Of a stretch of 64,000 nucleotides of DNA, positions 62,664-64,000 are shown piece by piece. Position 1 is the first letter of the stretch. Each line of letters begins with the position of its first letter. The notes under the pieces were generated by a model. That model saw only the letters and a program-made list of their open reading frames with translations, was not told the DNA's origin and did no database searches. This DNA comes from JAKAVN01 sp963796565 (lineage in GTDB: Bacteria > Desulfobacterota > Binatia > Binatales > Binataceae), in assembly GCA_963796565.1 (NCBI GenBank), contig CAWCMA010000001.1, positions 496,001 through 560,000 on the forward strand, given 5' to 3'. The position numbers and the translations under genes were made by a program.

Positions 62664-63569
62664 TTAGATCTCGGAGACGCCGGAACCCCCTGCTCCGCCC
62701 GGCTTTTTCCACTGCGACAAATCGCGCCCAAGCATCTCTTCGAGCGCTTCCACCTCGGGCCGGAAGCGCTCGCGCAGCCGCCGATCGAGTACGGGGTCGA
62801 GCGGGCCGAACTCGCCGCCACCGCGAAAGCTGAAGCGCCATACGCCGGCCTTACGCAGCATCGCGATCGTGGCCGTAGCCTTGCGCTCCTGGAGCCATCG
62901 CCGCAGCCGCCAGGCTCGCTCGGCGAACAGCGCGATGCGCGGACCACGCGTAACGCTGTTGACCCGTTTCCCCAGCAGCGGTGAGCCCTCGAGCGCGATC
63001 GGCGCTATCCCGATGAAGCCGCAGATCGTATCCAGGAAACTCTGCGGCGCGTGCTCCAGATCGTCGTAAAGCGCCACCAGCACGCGCCCGGCGCCAAACT
63101 GTTCGCGCCAGCGGGCAAGATAGTGCGCATAGCGGCTGCCCTCGGTCGCCGGCGTATCACTCCGGGCCAGCTCCTCCATGGTCGCCCGCGTCCATCCGTT
63201 GTGCCGCATCAGCCGGTAAAACGAGTACAGGCGATCGACCGGATCGCGTAGTGTGCAGATGATGCGACATTCCGGAATATGGCTTGCGATCCGCTCGGGC
63301 GCTTCGGGCGCGGCGAAGTAGTTGGGCGAGATCTCACCCATCGGGAGACCCGCCGCGCAATCGCGGAAGAACTCCAGGTACCAATCCATTCCCTTGGCGT
63401 AGTGGGCCGAGAAGAAGTCGGTCTCCTTGGTGTCGCGCGGCAGCCCGACCCGTCCGCTGAGCGCGCGATAGAGCCAGGTGGTGCCGGTACGCGGCGGTCC
63501 GATGGCGATAAAGTCGGGCAGGCGCACACCCGCCGCCTGTTTAGAAGTCGCAGCCATGTTGGGTTTCAT
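62664..63569 (-). CDS. Heparan-type sulfotransferase, tandem copy 3
   Basis: A 301-residue paralogue. FIAIGPPRTGTTWLYRAL, KETDFFSAHYAKGMDWYLEFFRDC, CRIICTLRDPVDRLYSFYR and PEVEALEEMLGRDLSQWK are all present. ATG 63569 was chosen (63557 is possible); the longer open frame overlaps the repeats next to the Rieske gene and is not needed. First of the three in the transcription direction. Confidence 0.9.
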   Translation of the reverse strand: MKPNMAATSKQAAGVRLPDFIAIGPPRTGTTWLYRALSGRVGLPRDTKETDFFSAHYAKGMDWYLEFFRDCAAGLPMGEISPNYFAAPEAPERIASHIPECRIICTLRDPVDRLYSFYRLMRHNGWTRATMEELARSDTPATEGSRYAHYLARWREQFGAGRVLVALYDDLEHAPQSFLDTICGFIGIAPIALEGSPLLGKRVNSVTRGPRIALFAERAWRLRRWLQERKATATIAMLRKAGVWRFSFRGGGEFGPLDPVLDRRLRERFRPEVEALEEMLGRDLSQWKKPGGAGGSGVSEI

Positions 63570-63676
63570 CAGGTCATCGATAGTTCGATGCTTCCGCGGT
63601 TTCGACGCGTCCAGCCGCGAACGCGCGGGCGGCACGGGCTTTGCCCGTACCGAGGGCCATTTACGGGTCGGCCATT

Positions 63677-63748
63677 TCAAGCATCGATCAGCAAATCAAG
63701 CATCGATCAGAAATCAAGCATCGATCAGAAATCAAGCATCGATCAGAA
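63677..63748. repeat. Four tandem ~18-base repeats over the 3' end of the Rieske gene
   Basis: Units 63677-63695, 63696-63713, 63714-63731 and 63732-63748 share TCAAGCATCGATCAG. The unit at 63732 carries the last codons and TGA stop of the Rieske gene (minus strand); the other three repeat that tail, each keeping the frame and its own stop. Confidence 0.9.
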
Positions 63749-64000
63749 TGTCGTCGCCGTCCACCCGCACGGCGAAGCAGGCAACCTTGACGCTGGGATC
63801 GTCGACGCTTTGTCCGTTGGTCACGTTATATTCCCATCCATGCCACGGACACACCACCGTCGTGCCCATCAGGTCGCCCTCACCCAGCGGGCCGCCGCGA
63901 TGGCGACAGGTGTTGTCGATGGCGTAGAACTGACCGCCCGCGTTGAACAGCGCGATCTTGCGCCCGCGGACCTCGACCGTCTTACCGCTGCCGTCAGGAA
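63732..64000 (-). CDS. Rieske [2Fe-2S] protein (N-terminus beyond window)
   Basis: The last 89 codons of a small Rieske protein. The cluster ligands are in CRHRGGPL and CPWHGWEYN, 15-20 residues apart, the standard CxH...CxxH pattern. Such stand-alone proteins act as ferredoxins for oxygenases or as assimilatory nitrite-reductase small-subunit-like proteins. The start lies outside the window. The gene's 3' tail is repeated three times after the stop. Confidence 0.92.
   Translation of the reverse strand, partial: PDGSGKTVEVRGRKIALFNAGGQFYAIDNTCRHRGGPLGEGDLMGTTVVCPWHGWEYNVTNGQSVDDPSVKVACFAVRVDGDDILIDA

Noticed and set aside
63677..63748. CRISPR array
   Set aside because: The units are directly adjacent with no spacers and overlap a coding end; no cas genes are near.

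Overview
The window is 64 kb of GC-rich, gene-dense bacterial chromosome. It has about 57 protein-coding genes, no rRNA, tRNA, CRISPR array or insertion sequence that I can support, and few gaps above 200 bases. Lnt, MlaC, MsbA-like exporters, a WaaP-like kinase and MltG indicate a diderm envelope. The phoH-ybeY-lnt-prfB order, several flavin/F420 luciferase-like oxidoreductases and a VWFA protein of the type common in Acidobacteria fit an uncultured soil or groundwater lineage near Deltaproteobacteria, Binatota or Acidobacteria. That placement is inference; a marker-gene tree would be needed.

Layout. 1-9.4 kb: M20 amidohydrolase (cut by the edge), CPA2 antiporter with universal-stress domains, LLM oxidoreductase, VWA protein, DinB and histidine phosphatase pair, rhodanese-MoeB and PrxQ. 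9.4-17 kb: ThiC, a lone NuoI-like ferredoxin, DUF924, an NtaA-type monooxygenase and two MFS transporters. 17-27.5 kb: housekeeping block of alaS, phoH, ybeY, an AbiGi-like gene, lnt, prfB (programmed frameshift), GST, panE-like and coaE. 27.5-38 kb: ABC exporter coupled to a glycosidase/glycosyltransferase fusion, hydrolase, DJ-1 protein, methyltransferase, Hsp20, LemA, HtpX, SmpB and NUDIX. 38-51 kb: MoxR/DUF58/VWA operon joined to MltG and RuvX, then an M23 peptidase, GDPD and an F420-type oxidoreductase. 51-64 kb: MlaC, then a surface-glycan cluster with a LPS-core-type kinase, a GT-C enzyme, two GT2 enzymes, an MsbA-like exporter and four sulfotransferases, ending in a Rieske protein.

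The most unusual signal is a pair of perfect 49-base palindromes (23-base arms, 3-base loop, both with GGTCAGC at the same offset). Both lie in frame inside coding genes: ybeY (21261-21309) and the glycosidase/glycosyltransferase fusion (29907-29955). In ybeY the palindrome lies in a roughly 55-residue insertion that also holds two further hairpins. This resembles the in-frame palindromic elements known from Rickettsia. The second system-level candidate is the sulfotransferase/glycosyltransferase/exporter cluster at 52-63.6 kb, which may build a sulfated surface glycan or glycolipid.
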